A DNA stretch of 64,000 nt from Psychrosphaera ytuae (lineage in GTDB: Bacteria; Pseudomonadota; Gammaproteobacteria; Enterobacterales; Alteromonadaceae), in assembly GCF_017638545.1 (NCBI RefSeq), contig NZ_CP072110.1, positions 806,001-870,000 on the forward strand, read 5' to 3'. Position numbers and translations under genes: made by a program. The first letter of the stretch is position 1. Each line of letters starts with the position of its first letter. The notes under the pieces are model-generated. The model saw nothing but the letters and a program-made list of their open reading frames with translations. It made no database searches and was not told the origin of the DNA. Shown piece by piece: positions 52,555 to 61,319 of the stretch.

Positions 52555-53879
52555 CGACGGCTCTCTGCATTTTTAAAGCGAGGTATAAGTTGCTCTAACA
52601 ACTCAACTACAACTTGATTTTGTAATACGAAAATTGGTTTTAGACGGACAATAAAAAAGTGACTCAAATAATTGGCAACCATCAGCCCTACAACGGTTGC
52701 CCAAGCCGCCCCTGTGATACCAAACTGTGGAATCCACCACAGGTTTAAGCAAATAGAGACAAAGCAGGCGACGATACTTTTGACAAACACCCCTTGCTCT
52801 AATTTGTGTTTAATAATGACTTGACCCGCAAACGCACCTAAGGAAATGGCAAACGGCGTTAAACTCAATACTTTTGCGACGTCTATTGCCGATCTGTACT
52901 CTGCCGAAAAAAAACAGTGAATAACCAGTGGGCTGATCCAAAAGCTCAAAATACTCATAATCAAACCAAGCAACATGACAACTTGACCAAATCTCAGATC
53001 TGCATCACAAGTTCGTTTGTGTTCTTCACTTTGTGGGTATTTATTTGACGTAAATAGTTTTGGCGCCAAGCTCTCCGACAGCACTAATGCAACGATACCA
53101 AACACACTGACTACCGCCGTAGCCGCGGCATATATACCCGCTTGAGTCGATGACAAATAACTTTGAATTAAAATCAGATCGATGCGTTGAAATAACAGCA
53201 TGGCCGCACCTGACAATACCAACGGAAAGGACTTTTTCACCAAAAAGCCAATCAGGCGAGGAGAAAGTTTGGCTCTTTGTTTTGTTTTACGTTCTAAAAT
53301 TGAAGTACCGCGAGCAACATAAACATACAGCAAAGAAACAACTAAAAAGTCCAAAGCTCTGATAAGAACAACAGTTTGAATAGACGCATTGTTTAACAAC
53401 GCGAGAGTAATGCTACTCAGCACCAAAATCCCAGATATAATTTCGATGGTTGCGACCCAAACATTTTGTCGCTCAGCGACCAAAACACCTCGAATACAGC
53501 GGCCAAACTTAAAGAGATACGACAAAGAAAACAAAATTAAACATTGGAAAAGTAGTTCATCGACAAACAAAAATGACAAAGCGGTGACACTGATACCCAG
53601 TAAAGCAAAAGCAATGTTAATCGCGATAGCGTTGGTTATTAATCGAGAGGTTATTGAAGGAAATTGGCTATAGAGTCTGAGTAATATCCCCATTAACCGA
53701 AACTCTGCCACAATAGCGACGACAGAGCCGACAGCGATCGCTACGCTATATACACCGAACTCATCAGGAGAAAAGAATTGAATAACTAGCAAGGCAACTA
53801 AAACAGATTTGCCACCTTCAAGTAACTTTGCCAACAAGGCAAATAGGTTATTTGCTGCCAGTACCGAACGACTAGACAT
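52551..53879 (-). CDS. Oligosaccharide flippase (Wzx/RfbX-like, MATE/MOP superfamily)
   Basis: About 442 aa with 12-14 membrane segments. ATG at 53879 (MSSRSVLAANNLFALLAKLL); the frame extends 4 codons to a GTG. The N-terminal FFSPDEFGVYSVAIAVGSVVAIVAEF and the middle FPLVLSGAAMLLFQRIDLILIQSYLS are typical of polysaccharide exporters. It flips lipid-linked repeats to the periplasm for polymerisation. First gene of the operon that runs to 45174. Confidence 0.9.
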   Translation of the reverse strand: MSSRSVLAANNLFALLAKLLEGGKSVLVALLVIQFFSPDEFGVYSVAIAVGSVVAIVAEFRLMGILLRLYSQFPSITSRLITNAIAINIAFALLGISVTALSFLFVDELLFQCLILFSLSYLFKFGRCIRGVLVAERQNVWVATIEIISGILVLSSITLALLNNASIQTVVLIRALDFLVVSLLYVYVARGTSILERKTKQRAKLSPRLIGFLVKKSFPLVLSGAAMLLFQRIDLILIQSYLSSTQAGIYAAATAVVSVFGIVALVLSESLAPKLFTSNKYPQSEEHKRTCDADLRFGQVVMLLGLIMSILSFWISPLVIHCFFSAEYRSAIDVAKVLSLTPFAISLGAFAGQVIIKHKLEQGVFVKSIVACFVSICLNLWWIPQFGITGAAWATVVGLMVANYLSHFFIVRLKPIFVLQNQVVVELLEQLIPRFKNAESRR

Positions 53880-54245
53880 AACCCAGACCACCTCTTAATT
53901 TTTGTTATTATTTATTGTTATTTTTATATTTGTGTTTTTGTCTGTATGTTGATCCGTCAACATGTTCATCTTTTATCTCTTGATGAACATTTTTGTTACA
54001 TATTGTTTCATACGATACACCTAATCTTTTCACTATGCACCGCTTTTATTTAACTCTTGGGGCTTATCGACTAAATTAGCTACAAAAGGCTAGTCTGAAC
54101 AAATTTAACTTAGTTAATTTAGATAAGTGTAAAAGTTGTAGTCTCTTGGTATAGTCCATTTGTCGTAGTGGAGAATTGACTCCAGCGACAAAGATTCAAA
54201 CAACCTATTTATTAACATTGAAATAAGGACACAAAGGAATTTTCA
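53880..54245. promoter_or_regulatory. Divergent control region between the polysaccharide operon and galU
   Basis: 366 bp without a gene. Two adjacent hairpins lie in the leader of the minus-strand operon: TGTTGA/TCAACA with loop TCCG (53947-53962), and ATGTTCATC/GATGAACAT with an 11-nt loop (53962-53970 and 53982-53990), flanked by T- and A-rich tracts. They could act as an attenuator or operator. galU has an AAGGAATT ribosome site. I find no ops/JUMPstart core and no clear promoter pair. Confidence 0.45.
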
Positions 54246-55154
54246 ATGAAAAAAGATAATAAAAACCTTTCAAAAGTTAAAAAAGCCATTATTCCTGTTG
54301 CAGGGCTTGGTACGCGTATGCTTCCGGCATCTAAAGCGATTCCAAAAGAAATGCTGCCTATTGCGGATAAGCCCATTATTCAATACGTAGTAAACGAGAT
54401 TATTTCCGCTGGTATTAAAGAAATCGTTCTTGTCACTCATTCATCTAAAAACAGTATCGAAAACCACTTCGATAAAAGCTTCGAATTAGAATCAATTTTA
54501 GAAAAGCGAGTTAAGCGTCAGTTACTGGATGAAGTCCAGGCTATCTGCCCTAAAGATGTGACTATCATGCACGTTCGTCAAGGTGAAGCTAAAGGGCTTG
54601 GTCATGCCGTAGCTTGTGCTCGACCTTTAATTGGTAACCACCCTTTTGCTGTTGTTTTACCGGATGTCATGATCAATGACTACGACTCAAACCTAAAGAC
54701 AGACAATCTAGCCGAAATGATCGCACTTTATGACGAGACTCGAGCCAGCCAAATCATGGTTGACCCAGTTCCTAACGAAGACGTTAATAAGTATGGGATT
54801 GCTGACATAGACGGTGTAAAAATCAAAGCCGGTGAATCTAAGGCTATGGTTGGCATGGTTGAAAAGCCATCGGTTGAAGACGCACCTTCAAACCTAGCTG
54901 TAGTTGGCCGTTATGTTTTATCTGCAGAAATCTGGGATATCCTTGAAAAAACACCAGTTGGTGCCGGTGATGAAATTCAATTAACTGATGCTATTGCAAC
55001 GTTAATGGATTGGGAACAGGTTAATGCGTATGTAATGAAGGGCTCTTATCATGATTGTGGTGATAAGTTGGGTTATATGAAGGCGTTTGTTGAGTATAGT
55101 AAGCGTCACCCTGCTCTTGGTGAAGCGTTCTCAGACTATCTAGCAAACGGTTAG
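54246..55154 (+). CDS. galU: UTP-glucose-1-phosphate uridylyltransferase
   Basis: 302 aa. Nucleotide-binding signature GLGTRMLPASKAIPKEMLPI at residues 20-39, then DKPIIQYVVNEIISAGIKEIV, RQGEAKGLGHAVACARPLIG, VVLPDVMI (metal Asp) and MVGMVEKP with the C-terminal KGSYHDCGDKLGYMKAF. It makes UDP-glucose for UDP-Gal (with GalE) and probably for the polysaccharide. Faces away from the polysaccharide operon; repeat locus 4 starts 29 bp after its stop. Confidence 0.96.
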   Translation: MKKDNKNLSKVKKAIIPVAGLGTRMLPASKAIPKEMLPIADKPIIQYVVNEIISAGIKEIVLVTHSSKNSIENHFDKSFELESILEKRVKRQLLDEVQAICPKDVTIMHVRQGEAKGLGHAVACARPLIGNHPFAVVLPDVMINDYDSNLKTDNLAEMIALYDETRASQIMVDPVPNEDVNKYGIADIDGVKIKAGESKAMVGMVEKPSVEDAPSNLAVVGRYVLSAEIWDILEKTPVGAGDEIQLTDAIATLMDWEQVNAYVMKGSYHDCGDKLGYMKAFVEYSKRHPALGEAFSDYLANG

Positions 55155-55183
55155 TATGCGAAAAGCCTCTTGTCCGCTTACTC

Positions 55184-55771
55184 AGTGAATGGGCTGACCA
55201 TTGGGTGGCCTTTGTCTCGGCCGCGCAAGTACGTCCCTGTAATGCTCCCAGCCGCACATCCCTGTGCGGCAACGCCTCGTAAACGCTCACCCAATACTCA
55301 TCCCTAACATTCAGCGTCGTCGGCGCGAAACACGCTGTAAGTTCAGATAATGGGCTAAGTATGAGGACTGCCTGTGCAGTTGCGAGCTCCTAACCTGGGT
55401 ACTTTAACCCGTGGAGTTTAACTTAAGCTCTGAGAATGGGCTGACCATTGGGTGGCCTTTATCTCGGCCGCGCAAGTACGTCCCTGTAATGCTCCCAGCC
55501 GCACATCCCTGTGCGGCAACGCCTCGTAAACGCTCACCCAATACTCATCCCTAACATTCAGCGTCGCCGATTTGATGAGTGCTCATTTCAGAGACGATTA
55601 ACGCAAGGAGTGAATTGCAGATGCTGAGTTGGGTAGTCTAACACTTGATAGTCCAAACAGGATGTTTGGCCGTAAGCGTCACATGGATGTGCTTGAAGCG
55701 GTCAAGGGTTAGACTACCCAAGTTAGGAGCTCGCAACTGCACACGGGCCACTCATGCTTAGCCCATTCTCT
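55184..55771. repeat. Palindromic mosaic repeat, locus 4 (with a chimeric unit)
   Basis: About 590 bp between the convergent galU and SLC13 stops. Module X (55184-55345) is followed by Z (55345-55431) and by a third unit (55432-55771) whose left half is X-type and whose right half is Y-type with the nested hairpin. Boundaries: AGTGAATGGGCTGACCAT at 55184-55201, a variant at 55345-55362, another at 55432-55448, and inverted ATGCTTAGCCCATTCTCT at 55754-55771. The X copy at 55184 and the X-type half at 55432 are direct repeats. Confidence 0.92.
55631..55719. repeat. Nested 89-nt hairpin in repeat locus 4
   Basis: Same length as at the other two loci, but the stem reads GGGTAGTCTAAC against GTTAGACTACCC. 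Two base pairs of the distal stem differ from loci 1 and 2 with both partners changed. One mismatch (ACAC against the GGGT side) is present. Confidence 0.9.
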
Positions 55772-55802
55772 GAATAGGAGATAAGAGGACCTCGCAACTG
55801 AA

Positions 55803-57566
55803 TTAGAAAGGAAACACCATTGGAATAAGTGTCAGAACCATCACACTGTATGTGAGAGACACAGGCCAACCAAACTTAATAACATCCTTAAACGAGTAAT
55901 TCCCCGCATTAAACACCATCAAGTTTGTTTGGTAACCATACGGACTCATAAAACTACCACTCGCTCCGTACGCCACTGCCAATACAAATGGCAAAATATC
56001 GACACCAAAGCCTTTTGCTAACGAATACGCAATCGGAAACATTAAGGCTGCAGCCGCATTATTGGTGATAAGCTCGGTAAGGATAAGGGTGACTACAAAG
56101 ACTAAGATGAAACCAAAATACACGCCTGCCTCGGCGGCGTTGACTGCGACGGTATTGGCTATCACTTCACTGATACCGACATTATCAAATGAGGTGGCTA
56201 GGGTTAGTGCGCCGACTACAACCGCCCATAATTCGAGAGGAAAGCGCCGTTTAATTTCGTTGATTTCCAAACATTGGGTTGCGACTAACAACGCCATGTA
56301 AAACAAAAATGCTTTAAGCAAACTAATTGAGGTCAGCACGGCTAATGCGATGGCACCAATAAACCCCCACAGAGTGAGTTTTTCACGCCAGCCGCTCAAA
56401 GCATTTTCAACTTTTTTACCGCTTAAGATAAAGAAGTTTTTGCTGATATTGGTTCGCTTACTAAAGTCAGGGCCTACGGCCAACACCAAAAAATCGCCCG
56501 ACTGGATAACGATGTTACCAAGCTTTCCTGATAAGCGTCCCCCTTCTCTCTTTACCGCAACGACAGCGGCATCAAATCGAGAGCGGAATGCCGATGACTT
56601 TAATGTTCTTCCGACAATCGCACTACCAGGCTTTACTACCACTTCTGTAAGGTTTTCGCGCAGCTCGCCATCTTGCTCAGCAAAGGTAGTCAAGCCATCA
56701 AACTGTTGTAATACCGTTACTTTTTCTACATCGCCAGAAAAGATGAGTTTGTCGTTAGCTAAAATGATATCTGATGGAGACACAGGCGTTATCAGTCGGC
56801 CATTACGGATGACTTCTACCAAAAACAGCTGCTCTAGGTTCCGAAGGCCGTTTTGTTCTACGGTTTGGCCTATCAGTTCTGATTCAGGGCTTACTTTGGC
56901 TTCTAAAAAATACCCTGCATGCTCTTTGTCTTTGGTTATTTCACCTTTTAGTGAACCAGCTCGAATAATCACTAAAGCCAAACACACAACAGAGGTACAA
57001 ATACCAATCAAAAAGAAATCAAAAAAGCCAAACCCTGGCTCGCCTTTTTCAATTAGTAGTGAGTTCACAATCAGGTTAGTCGATGTGCCAATGAGTGTTA
57101 ATGTACCGCCGAGAATTGCAGCATAAGACAAGGGCAATAACAGCTTATTTGGCGCAATGACTTTGTTGGTTTTTATTGGATTAATCAGGGTTGCAACGAC
57201 CGCGGTGTTATTCAAAAAAGCCGAGGCGATAAGCGTGGTGAAAAGAGTCTTTATGTACGTAAAAGGCGACGCTTTGTTTAATAAAAACTGAGACAGGCGT
57301 CTCAAATAGCTGGTTTGTTCAAGGGCGAACGCACAAACAACTAACAACATCAGTGTTACAAGCCCTGGGTTAACTGTATTAGCGAGTAACTGTTTTGTTG
57401 TTACAAAGTCCAATCCCAAACAGGCCAAACAAGCTGCACCAAAAATCCGCTCAGGTACGTGCTGAAACTTAAACAAGCCAATTAAGGTCAAAACAAAAAT
57501 CAGTAATACCCACACTTGAGCGCTTTGCCCATCTGTAGAGAACACGTTTGCGAGCATCCCTTCCAT
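55803..57566 (-). CDS. SLC13 (DASS) family permease with two TrkA-C domains
   Basis: 587 aa. About 11-12 membrane segments split by a cytoplasmic insert at about residues 205-375 that holds two RCK_C/TrkA-C domains (ESELIGQTVEQNGLRNLEQL and GSAIVGRTLKSSAFRSRFDA). Transport motifs include ASAFLNNTAVVATLINPI, GTLTLIGTSTNLIVNSLL and LITNNAAAALMFPIA. This SLC13 group beside cysN/cysD is generally taken as a sulfate importer; by context it supplies sulfate to CysDN. Its expected neighbour cysC is displaced by the polysaccharide operon. Confidence 0.88.
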   Translation of the reverse strand: MEGMLANVFSTDGQSAQVWVLLIFVLTLIGLFKFQHVPERIFGAACLACLGLDFVTTKQLLANTVNPGLVTLMLLVVCAFALEQTSYLRRLSQFLLNKASPFTYIKTLFTTLIASAFLNNTAVVATLINPIKTNKVIAPNKLLLPLSYAAILGGTLTLIGTSTNLIVNSLLIEKGEPGFGFFDFFLIGICTSVVCLALVIIRAGSLKGEITKDKEHAGYFLEAKVSPESELIGQTVEQNGLRNLEQLFLVEVIRNGRLITPVSPSDIILANDKLIFSGDVEKVTVLQQFDGLTTFAEQDGELRENLTEVVVKPGSAIVGRTLKSSAFRSRFDAAVVAVKREGGRLSGKLGNIVIQSGDFLVLAVGPDFSKRTNISKNFFILSGKKVENALSGWREKLTLWGFIGAIALAVLTSISLLKAFLFYMALLVATQCLEINEIKRRFPLELWAVVVGALTLATSFDNVGISEVIANTVAVNAAEAGVYFGFILVFVVTLILTELITNNAAAALMFPIAYSLAKGFGVDILPFVLAVAYGASGSFMSPYGYQTNLMVFNAGNYSFKDVIKFGWPVSLTYSVMVLTLIPMVFPF

Positions 57567-57630
57567 TGTTTTGACCTATTTGTTGTTTGAGTTAATCATC
57601 ATTCAATCAACGAACTTTTTCAATAGTCCA

Positions 57631-59043
57631 TTATTTAAACAATGAAATATCCTTCGCATCCCAATGAGGGAAGTGTTTTCTTACCAATGCATTAAACTCA
57701 AGTTCAAACTCACTAAATTGGGCTTGCTTATTGAGTTCTTTACCCGCCCGACGGATCATCCCGGCACCTACAGTAACATTAGTAAGGCGGTCAATTACGA
57801 TAAAGGCTCCAGTACCTTTGATATCTTTGTAATTATCAAACGCAATTTGGTGGTTTAATGATAGCTGACAACGACCAATTTCATTTAATTCTAAACGAAG
57901 CGCTTCGGTCTGCTCCATCGTGTTTACATCAATTTTATAGTCTATGTTAGACACCGAGCCTGTGGTACTTTTGGTAGCAAATTTAAAATCGTATTGTTTA
58001 TTCGGCACTAGAGGACTCTCACCCATCCATACCAAATCAACCTCCAATTGATCGGCCACTTGCGCCAGCTTATTGGTATGAACTAATACGTCGCCACGAC
58101 TAATATCAATTTCATCCTCTAAGGTAATCGTAACAGCCTGCGGAACGGTTGCTTGTTCTAAGTTACCATCAAAAGTGACAATGTCTTTCACTTTCGACGA
58201 CTTACCCGATGGCAACACAGTCAGCTCGTCACCGACCCGAACCGTTCCAGCAGCGATAGTTCCAGCAAAGCCTCTAAAGTCCAAATTAGGACGATTGACG
58301 TACTGCACCGGCATTCTAAAGGTTTCGTAGTTATACGAGCGCGCTATTGGAGTGTTCTCTAGCATTTCCATTAATGTCATGCCGTGATACCAAGGTGATT
58401 GCTCTGAGCGGTTTACGACATTATCACCCTTTAGCGCCGATATTGGCACAAACTGAATATTTGGCAGATCTAGCTTTTCAGCTAATGTTAAATAATCAGC
58501 TTTGATATCTTCAAAGACCTGTTCAGAAAAGCCCATCAGATCCATTTTGTTTACCGCAACAATGACATTTTGTAAGCCAATTAACGAGGTAATAAAACTG
58601 TGTCGACGAGTTTGAGTTTGTACCCCATAACGAGCGTCAATAAGAATGATAGCTAAGTCAGCGGTCGATGCACCAGTTGCCATATTGCGAGTGTATTGCT
58701 CGTGCCCAGGCGTGTCCGCAATAATGAACTTACGCTTATCCGTCGAAAAATAACGGTATGCAACGTCTATGGTTATGCCCTGCTCACGTTCAGATTGTAG
58801 ACCATCGACTAATAAAGCGAGGTCTAGTTCTTCGTCTGTCGTGTTAAAGCGTTTGGAGTCGTTTTTTATCGCTGCCAGTTGGTCTTCAAAAATCATTTTA
58901 GAATCGTGTAACAAACGCCCAATCAAGGTGCTTTTGCCATCATCTACAGAGCCACAGGTGATAAAACGCAACAACTCTTTGTTTTCGTGCTGTTTTAAGT
59001 ACTCTAAAATATCGTCTTGAATTAAATCCGATTGATGCGCCAT
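57631..59043 (-). CDS. cysN: Sulfate adenylyltransferase subunit 1 (GTPase CysN)
   Basis: 470 aa elongation-factor-like GTPase without a fused CysC domain. G1 CGSVDDGKSTLIGRLL at about residue 30, G3 IADTPGHEQYTRNMATGAS, G4 VNKMDLMGF. Two beta-barrel domains follow (DFRGFAGTIAAGTVRVGDEL). It couples GTP hydrolysis to APS formation by CysD. Its ATG overlaps the cysD stop by 1 bp (TAATG), so the two are coupled. Confidence 0.97.
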   Translation of the reverse strand: MAHQSDLIQDDILEYLKQHENKELLRFITCGSVDDGKSTLIGRLLHDSKMIFEDQLAAIKNDSKRFNTTDEELDLALLVDGLQSEREQGITIDVAYRYFSTDKRKFIIADTPGHEQYTRNMATGASTADLAIILIDARYGVQTQTRRHSFITSLIGLQNVIVAVNKMDLMGFSEQVFEDIKADYLTLAEKLDLPNIQFVPISALKGDNVVNRSEQSPWYHGMTLMEMLENTPIARSYNYETFRMPVQYVNRPNLDFRGFAGTIAAGTVRVGDELTVLPSGKSSKVKDIVTFDGNLEQATVPQAVTITLEDEIDISRGDVLVHTNKLAQVADQLEVDLVWMGESPLVPNKQYDFKFATKSTTGSVSNIDYKIDVNTMEQTEALRLELNEIGRCQLSLNHQIAFDNYKDIKGTGAFIVIDRLTNVTVGAGMIRRAGKELNKQAQFSEFELEFNALVRKHFPHWDAKDISLFK

Positions 59044-59951
59044 TAGAAGTACCCTTCCATTTTTTTCTTCTCCATCGAGCCAGCTTGGTCATGGTCAATC
59101 ATCCGACCTTGACGCTCAGATGTTTTAGTTAACAACATTTCTTGAATTATATCCGGTAATGTCGCCGCTTCGCTTTCAACCGCACCGGTCAGTGGATAAC
59201 AACCCAATGTTCTAAAACGCACCATCTTCATCTCAGGTGTTTCACCTTCATTAAGTGGCATACGTTCGTCGTCCACCATTATCAAAGTACCATCACGCTC
59301 AACAACCGGGCGCTCTTTGGCCAAATAAAGGGGAACAATTTCGATGTTTTCTAAATAAATGTATTGCCAAATATCCAGCTCAGTCCAGTTAGACAAAGGA
59401 AACACTCGAATACTCTCACCTTTATCGACTTTGCTATTGTAGATATTCCAAAGTTCCGGGCGTTGTTTCTTAGGATCCCAGGCGTGGTTTTTATCGCGAA
59501 ACGAATAAACCCGCTCTTTAGCACGAGACTTTTCTTCATCACGACGTGCCCCACCAAATGCCGCATCATAACCACCTGCATCTAGCGCTTGTTTAAGCGC
59601 TTGGGTTTTCATGATATCGGTATGCTTAGAGCTACCATGACTAAAAGGTCCTACCCCCATATCGATACCTTCTTGGTTTTTATGCACAATCAGGTCAAAG
59701 TCATACTCTTTGGCAAGACGATCGCGAAACTCGATCATTTCTTTGAATTTCCAAGTCGTGTCGACATGTAAGAGAGGAAAAGGAATTTTGGCTGGATAAA
59801 ACGCCTTACGTGCCAGGTGCAACATAACGGCCGAATCTTTACCTATGGAATAAAGCATCACTGGGTTATCAAACTCCGCAGCGACTTCACGAATAATATG
59901 GATAGACTCCGCTTCCAACGCCTTTAAGTGCGTCAACTGATGATTCGTCAT
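59043..59951 (-). CDS. cysD: Sulfate adenylyltransferase subunit 2 (CysD)
   Basis: 302 aa, standard length. PP-loop ATP pyrophosphatase motif VMLYSIGKDSAVMLHLA near residue 35, then FPLLHVDTTWKFKEM, AFGGARRDEEKSRAKER and TELDIWQYIYLENIEIVPLY. Forms APS from sulfate and ATP with CysN. Upstream (59952-60139) are an AT-rich promoter region and the terminator of the next gene. Confidence 0.97.
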   Translation of the reverse strand: MTNHQLTHLKALEAESIHIIREVAAEFDNPVMLYSIGKDSAVMLHLARKAFYPAKIPFPLLHVDTTWKFKEMIEFRDRLAKEYDFDLIVHKNQEGIDMGVGPFSHGSSKHTDIMKTQALKQALDAGGYDAAFGGARRDEEKSRAKERVYSFRDKNHAWDPKKQRPELWNIYNSKVDKGESIRVFPLSNWTELDIWQYIYLENIEIVPLYLAKERPVVERDGTLIMVDDERMPLNEGETPEMKMVRFRTLGCYPLTGAVESEAATLPDIIQEMLLTKTSERQGRMIDHDQAGSMEKKKMEGYF

Positions 59952-60080
59952 CTTGGGTTCCGTTTAAACATTAAGGTAATTAATCAAGAATTTGGGAATA
60001 AGTTTTAAAACAAAGTACCAAATACCTCAAAGTTAAAACAGTTTTTTAAATGAATAGAAATGAATAAATTAGGCAAAAAA

Positions 60081-60118
60081 AAACTAAACCCCAGATTTTG
60101 GTCTGGGGTTTAGTTTTT
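60081..60118. terminator. Strong bidirectional terminator after the WecA-like gene
   Basis: Perfect 15-bp stem AAACTAAACCCCAGA / TCTGGGGTTTAGTTT (60081-60095, 60102-60116) with a 6-nt loop; the minus-strand transcript ends in a long U-run. It separates the WecA-like gene from cysD. Confidence 0.93.
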
Positions 60119-60139
60119 AATAGTTCAGATAGCTTTAAT

Positions 60140-61225
60140 TTAAGCTTGCTGATCAGATGATTTTAGGCTCCCAGCTTCACTTGGCAAGTCATGAGGACGC
60201 GCTACACAAAGCTGCTTAAGAGTTAGGTGATAAACCACAAAAGTGACCAAAAATGATATAAACATCACTGATTCAGGTACCTTATAAACCTCACCAATTA
60301 CACCAAAACCCGCTAATAAAATTGCGATACTACAAATCAACACCAAGCTTCTCATATCACTAAATTCAAAGCGTTGTAAAATGTGGTGTATATGATCGCG
60401 ATCGGGGTAAAATGGTGAGTGCCCACGACGTACACGACGAATCACAATAGACGCCATATCAAACAACGGAATTGCAATTAACCACAAACAAGTAACTGGG
60501 CGAATCGTATTTGCAGATTGCTCTTGGCTAGCACCTAATAACAACCATACAACCGTAAATCCGATCATCATACTGCCAGCATCACCCATAAATACTTTTC
60601 GTTCACGGCCAATAATGCCTAAGTTCAAAAAGATAAATGGAATAATCGCCACCAAAAACAACAAGCTGATGTACAACTTGCCTTCTTGACCTGTCCAGCC
60701 CATAAGTACCGCTACAGAACCAAAGGTTACGATTGACAAGCCACCTAATAGACCGTCAATACCATCAACCATGTTAAACGCATTAATCGCACCAACAACG
60801 GCCAATACAGTTACCGGCCACCCCAACCAACCTAGTTCTATATTCCCTAGACCAAACAAGTTACCTAAATCGGCAAGCATAATTCCGCTGTAATGAATCA
60901 TCACAACCGAGATAATTGCTTGGACCAAAATCCGAAACTTAAAGCTAACATCAAATCTATCATCAACTGCGCCTAGTACCGTTAATATCACGATAGCTGC
61001 GATAAATAGATTATTGTAGCCATTAAGCACAGGGTTGAAGTACAAATAATGTACCACGGTAAAACAAATAGAAACGCCGCCAATAAGAGGAACCGCTCCA
61101 TCATGGTGTTTTCTAGCATTTGGCTTATCCACTAAACCAATAGCTTTTCCAATCTTCCTAAAAATATAAAGGGAAGATGCCGCAACAAAAAACACGAATA
61201 AAAATTCTACAAATGGATAATCCAT
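60140..61225 (-). CDS. WecA/MraY-family undecaprenyl-phosphate sugar-1-phosphate transferase
   Basis: 361 aa with about 11 membrane segments. Superfamily motifs are GAVDDRFDVSFKFR (catalytic Asp-Asp), NAFNMVDGIDGLLGG (NxxNxxDGxDGL), KVFMGDAGSMMIGF and the C-loop YPDRDHIHHILQRF (HIHH motif typical of WecA/WbpL). It starts a second lipid-linked glycan by transferring GlcNAc-1-P or a related HexNAc-1-P. The sugar could also be for O-antigen or ECA-type glycan. Last gene of the 64-60 kb group, followed by its own terminator. Confidence 0.92.
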   Translation of the reverse strand: MDYPFVEFLFVFFVAASSLYIFRKIGKAIGLVDKPNARKHHDGAVPLIGGVSICFTVVHYLYFNPVLNGYNNLFIAAIVILTVLGAVDDRFDVSFKFRILVQAIISVVMIHYSGIMLADLGNLFGLGNIELGWLGWPVTVLAVVGAINAFNMVDGIDGLLGGLSIVTFGSVAVLMGWTGQEGKLYISLLFLVAIIPFIFLNLGIIGRERKVFMGDAGSMMIGFTVVWLLLGASQEQSANTIRPVTCLWLIAIPLFDMASIVIRRVRRGHSPFYPDRDHIHHILQRFEFSDMRSLVLICSIAILLAGFGVIGEVYKVPESVMFISFLVTFVVYHLTLKQLCVARPHDLPSEAGSLKSSDQQA

Positions 61226-61319
61226 TAAATCCTCTTAACTAATAGTGTGAAGCCTTCCAATCGAACAGCCGTATTATCATTTATTCGAGACTTATTTTCC
61301 AACTTTTTGGATATCAGTA

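Noticed and set aside
53880..54245. JUMPstart/ops element for RfaH control of the polysaccharide operon
   Set aside because: The only similarity is a GTAGC within a TTTTGTAGCTAA context. The GGCGGTAGCGTG-like core is absent on both strands.
55184..55771. An insertion sequence or MITE of a named IS family
   Set aside because: Inverted ends are present, but I see no transposase, no clear target-site duplication and no match to terminal repeats I know. The name is left open, although a non-autonomous element remains possible.
56350..57126. 258-codon open frame on the plus strand
   Set aside because: It is exactly antisense to the SLC13 permease gene, has no recognisable domain or ribosome site, and shows serine/proline-rich shadow composition.
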